64,000 nt of DNA from an uncultured Eisenbergiella sp. (lineage in GTDB: Bacteria > Bacillota > Clostridia > Lachnospirales > Lachnospiraceae), in contig CANQFM010000006.1 of NCBI GenBank assembly GCA_947598825.1, positions 1 through 64,000 of the forward strand. The letters are read 5' to 3'. Positions within the stretch are counted from its first letter, which is position 1, and each line of letters starts with the position of its first letter. Both the position numbers and the translations under genes were made by a program. The notes beneath the pieces are model-generated. The model was not told the DNA's origin. It did not search any database and worked only from the letters and a program-made list of their open reading frames with translations. Shown here one piece after another: positions 61,308-64,000 of this stretch.

Positions 61308-62303
61308 TTACTGTCTCCTTTTTCGGAAAAATACATAGAGGAAAAAAGGTGCGCCAAGCAGCGCCGTGACCGCTCCCACAGGGATCTCCCGCGGCGACGC
61401 GACCGTCCTGGCCGCAAGATCGCAAAGCACCATAAAGCTTCCTCCCAACACCGCGGCGCCGGGCAACGCCCGTCTGTGTCCCGCTCCGAAAAGACGGCGG
61501 GCGATGTGCGGGGCCACCAGATCCACAAAACCGATAATGCCCGAAAAGGCCACCGCCGTACCCGTCAGTACGGCCACAAGAAGAATGCACCCCCACTTGG
61601 ACTTCTGGGTATCCACCCCCATGACCTGGGCCTGTTCATCCCCAAAGGTCATCACGTCCAGCATGGAAGAACGTCCGAGGAAGAGGCAAAGGCAGATACA
61701 AAAGACCGGGCCAAGCACTGCCGCTCCGCGCCAGCCTTTGGCGGCAAAGCTGCCCATCTGCCACAGGCTGATCCGCTGCGCATACTCCGGGGACATCGCC
61801 GCCATCAGATCCATAAAGGCGGAGAAAAAAAGGGAAATGACCATACCGGTCAACACCACTGTAATGCTCGAAAGCCGTGCATCAAAGGTCTTTGCAAGCG
61901 CCAGAGCCAGCAGAACCGCGCCAAGTCCCCCTGCAAAACCCGCCACAGGCAGGCAAATCATTCCCGCAGCCCCGCCGGCGATCCCCGTCACCATGACAAG
62001 CGTCGCTCCCAGACCGGCTCCGGCAGACACACCCAGACCATACGGCGAAGCCAGCGGGTTCTCCAGCGACGACTGCATTACCGTACCGCCCACGGCCAGC
62101 GCCGCCCCGGTCAGGAATGCCAAAACGACCCGGGGCAGCCGCAGGCCGAGGATGAGGGCGCGAACGCCCTCATCCCCTCTCCCGGCAAGAGCCGCAGCGA
62201 TCTCTTTCGGAGACAGATAAACGCTTCCGACCCCGATGCCGAGAACAACAGACATGATCGCAAGCACCGTAAGGAGCGCTGCGCCCCCCATCGCCTTACG
62301 CAC
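61308..62303 (-). CDS. Cobalamin ABC importer, permease (BtuC/FecCD family)
   Basis: About 331 residues with roughly ten membrane helices. RLPRVVLAFLTGAALAVGGTVMQSSLENPLASPYGLGVSAGAGLGA is the FecCD signature. I prefer GTG 62303 (GGAG seven bases upstream; overlaps the binding-protein gene by eight bases); ATG 62291 is the alternative. It forms the channel of the importer. Confidence 0.92.
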   Translation of the reverse strand: MRKAMGGAALLTVLAIMSVVLGIGVGSVYLSPKEIAAALAGRGDEGVRALILGLRLPRVVLAFLTGAALAVGGTVMQSSLENPLASPYGLGVSAGAGLGATLVMVTGIAGGAAGMICLPVAGFAGGLGAVLLALALAKTFDARLSSITVVLTGMVISLFFSAFMDLMAAMSPEYAQRISLWQMGSFAAKGWRGAAVLGPVFCICLCLFLGRSSMLDVMTFGDEQAQVMGVDTQKSKWGCILLVAVLTGTAVAFSGIIGFVDLVAPHIARRLFGAGHRRALPGAAVLGGSFMVLCDLAARTVASPREIPVGAVTALLGAPFFLYVFFRKRRQ

Positions 62304-63240
62304 CGTAATACTCCGGATAAACAGCAGCCGCCATCTCTGCAAGAGCCTTTACCACATTGTGGTCAGGCAGGGAGGAAGCCATGTTATCGATGTAATAAAC
62401 GTTTCCGTCCCGAACGGCGGTCACCTCTTCCCATCCTGGACGGGACAGGATCTCCCCAACGGGATCCTCGATATAATTGACGTTTGTCAGGATCACATCA
62501 GGATCCGCGTTCACAACGGCCTCTTCCGTAACGCCAAGCCAGCCGGACTCGGAAGCCAGGATATTTTTTGCCCCTATTATTTCCAGCATCTCGTTAAGGA
62601 ACACACCGTCGCCAAAGCTATACATACTTGGCGCCGCGGAGATTTCAAAGTATACGGACTTTTTTTCCGTTATCGTTTCCCCGATCGCAGCGATCCGGTC
62701 GATTTCCCCCTGCATATCGTCGATCAGCTCCTGTCCCTTTTCCTCAGCCCCGAACACCGAAGCGACGAAAGCAATGTCGCTCTCGATATCCGCTATACTG
62801 TCGCTGGTCGGGACGCACGCCACGCACACTCCCATATCGATAAGGGCCTGGTAAGGATTCTCCTGATCATAGAGCGTCATATTGGTCACCAGCAGCACAT
62901 CCGGGCGCAGATCTACCAACTGCTCCATGTCAGGCGACGCCATATCCAGCACAATGGCATCCTCCTTCAGACCTTCCAGCCCCACGCTGGCAGTATCATA
63001 AGCCTGGATCTCGTCTCCGTATCCCAGGGCCACCACCGTCTCAGCCAGAGACGGCGCCAGCACGGCCACGCTATCGATCTCCTCCGGCACAGTGATCTGT
63101 GCCCCGCTGGGATCCGTAAGGGTGCGCAAAGCGGAAGAGCCTGACGTTCCCTCCTGTTTGCAGGCGGTCATGCCCAAAGCCAATATCAGGGCGATGAGCA
63201 GGCGCAATACTTTTGGTTTCACTTTTGCATTTTCTTTCAT
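62296..63240 (-). CDS. Cobalamin ABC importer, substrate-binding lipoprotein (BtuF-like)
   Basis: 314 residues. Lipobox LGMTAC, then the periplasmic-binding-protein fold of the FecB/BtuF type: RTLTDPSGAQITVPEEIDSVAVLAPSLAETVVALGYGDEIQAYDT, DLRPDVLLVTN and NADPDVILTNVNY. ATG 63240 has GGAG six bases upstream. First gene of the riboswitch-controlled operon. Confidence 0.92.
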   Translation of the reverse strand: MKENAKVKPKVLRLLIALILALGMTACKQEGTSGSSALRTLTDPSGAQITVPEEIDSVAVLAPSLAETVVALGYGDEIQAYDTASVGLEGLKEDAIVLDMASPDMEQLVDLRPDVLLVTNMTLYDQENPYQALIDMGVCVACVPTSDSIADIESDIAFVASVFGAEEKGQELIDDMQGEIDRIAAIGETITEKKSVYFEISAAPSMYSFGDGVFLNEMLEIIGAKNILASESGWLGVTEEAVVNADPDVILTNVNYIEDPVGEILSRPGWEEVTAVRDGNVYYIDNMASSLPDHNVVKALAEMAAAVYPEYYGA

Positions 63241-63264
63241 TCTTATCTCCATTCCTTTCCTCCG

Positions 63265-63305
63265 GCAAAAAAGAACACCCCTCCAAATACGAGGGGTGTT
63301 TTTGC
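63265..63305 (-). terminator. Terminator of the cobalamin riboswitch
   Basis: On the minus strand AACACCCCTC (63300-63291) pairs with GAGGGGTGTT (63283-63274) and is followed by CTTTTTT. It sits between the aptamer and btuF and is the expected intrinsic terminator expression platform. Confidence 0.85.
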
Positions 63306-63314
63306 CGTCAGAAA

Positions 63315-63500
63315 CCGGCCCCAGAGATGATTCCCCTGGGACGGGTACAAAAACGCACACAAGTCCATTCATCGTGAACCCATGCAGGACAGACGCAGCG
63401 ATCTGGCTGAACGCGCAAGCGCGTATCACAGTGGCGGGACCGTGCGGGATTCTCACCCGGCTTCTCTGCAATAATGCCTGACCCTTGTATTGGAAAGTAT
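63315..63500 (-). promoter_or_regulatory. Cobalamin (B12) riboswitch
   Basis: On the minus strand the conserved core reads GAAGCCGGGTGAGAATCCCG, then CGGTCCCGCCACTGTGA (B12 box GCCACTG at about 63426-63435) and later a CTGTCCTGCATGG element. The order and spacing match the cobalamin aptamer. Binding of adenosylcobalamin would favour the following terminator and switch off the btuFCD-type operon. Exact edges are approximate. Confidence 0.93.
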
Positions 63501-63542
63501 TCCTTTTTTCGGAACATTCTGCCCGAAAACGGGCGTGAACCC

Positions 63543-63571
63543 AGTATAACAAACGTCCTATGGCCTGTCAA
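63543..63571 (-). promoter_or_regulatory. Promoter of the riboswitch-controlled operon
   Basis: Minus strand perfect TTGACA (63571-63566), 17 bp spacer, TATACT (63548-63543). Confidence 0.8.
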
Positions 63572-63610
63572 GCCAAACTTCACCGCCCAGAGCGACCCAT
63601 TTTAGGCAAC

Positions 63611-64000
63611 TCACAGCGTGATCACATACGGATGACGGTATACTTCCCGGAGCGCTTCCACCGTGTTGTATTGCTCTCCGATGCAGAACTCCTTCGACCA
63701 GGTCATATAGTAGGCAAACGGAACCCTGGACTTGCTCATCATCTCAGGATCCGGCAGATATCCGATCTCCGCCAGGGCCGCCACCTTATTGCGGGTCGTG
63801 GCCTGTACCAGTTGTTCGTATTCCTCCCTGTAATCCGTCTTTTTATATTCCGGCAGATATACGTCTACGGAAATAATATCCACATATTCGTCCCCCGGAT
63901 AGCCTTCCGGCGAACGACAGTTCCATACCCATAACAGATTGTCCAGATGGTACTCGTCAACGTACAGGGCATACATCAGCTTATAGAGTTCGCACGCGAC
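63611..64000 (-). CDS. GH26 glycosidase (beta-mannanase family), C-terminal part
   Basis: 129 residues visible; the reading frame continues past the window edge. DNLLWVWNCRSPEGYPGDEYVDIISVDVYLPEY, ALAEIGYLPDPEMM (the nucleophile Glu in AEIG) and FAYYMTWSKEFCI fit the C-terminal part of GH26. The family mostly cleaves beta-mannans. The catalytic acid Glu and any signal peptide are outside the window. Confidence 0.85.
   Translation of the reverse strand, partial: VACELYKLMYALYVDEYHLDNLLWVWNCRSPEGYPGDEYVDIISVDVYLPEYKKTDYREEYEQLVQATTRNKVAALAEIGYLPDPEMMSKSRVPFAYYMTWSKEFCIGEQYNTVEALREVYRHPYVITL

Noticed and set aside
63241..63610. A protein-coding gene in the gap before btuF
   Set aside because: The gap is explained by promoter, B12 riboswitch and terminator.
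1..64000. CRISPR array or cas genes
   Set aside because: No regularly spaced direct repeats or Cas-like proteins were seen.

Overview
The window looks like a chromosome segment of a gram-positive anaerobic clostridium, most likely a Lachnospiraceae-type gut bacterium. The main clues are the DNA base composition (GC-rich, GAGG-type ribosome binding sites), a single-chain purL of about 1260 residues, a mini-RNase III gene next to cysS and rlmB, VanZ-like and DUF6142-like small membrane proteins, and cytoplasmic xylan-oligosaccharide hydrolases. No species can be named from the sequence alone. Most genes lie on the minus strand.

1-10 kb: a DUF4236 protein; a lipoprotein barnase with its barstar inhibitor; an operon cysE-cysS-mrnC-rlmB; ispF with an Eis-like acetyltransferase; tRNA-Met and tRNA-Val; an exported trypsin-like protease divergent from a large membrane protein. 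10-32 kb: argS, queH, purL with a TetR regulator, a VanZ-like protein, tRNA-Trp, a lysophospholipase-like hydrolase, a cytidylate-kinase-like protein, radA, a GntR regulator-clpC operon with a clear operator, an SH3 protein with an extremely acidic tail, and the purine cluster purE-purM-purN-purD. 29-37 kb: an M29 aminopeptidase, small membrane proteins, a cluster of three perfect hairpins, pyrE-pyrF, and an acyltransferase/SGNH hydrolase pair with a TPR lipoprotein. 37-47.9 kb: an rRNA methyltransferase and a xylan-oligosaccharide module (two GH43-like proteins, a type-B carboxylesterase, GH39, divergent GH4 and a D-2-hydroxyacid dehydrogenase). None of these enzymes has a visible signal peptide and no transporter is present. 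47.9-51.6 kb: dinB, an ABC half-transporter preceded by a leader peptide and mutually exclusive hairpins, and a Cu/Zn-superoxide-dismutase-like protein.

51.7-60 kb is an AT-richer accessory island. A five-gene minus-strand run encodes an XRE regulator, an Eco57I-like type IIG restriction-modification protein (about 998 residues), a separate adenine methyltransferase (542 residues), a HEPN protein of the MAE_28990 type and a DUF6414 protein. The island is followed by a DUF6061 gene, ORF-less mobile-element-like sequence and a broken IS110 transposase. Both edges carry a hairpin followed by a near-identical 17-bp repeat. 60-63.6 kb: a cobalamin-riboswitch-controlled operon of a BtuFCD-type importer plus a divergent PduO-type adenosyltransferase homologue. 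The right edge cuts through a GH26 gene.

The two most interesting signals are the ErmC/Bmr-style translational attenuator in front of the ABC transporter (49.2-49.3 kb) and the combination of an Eco57I-like system with HEPN and DUF6414 genes in one apparent operon flanked by direct repeats. No CRISPR array or rRNA was seen.
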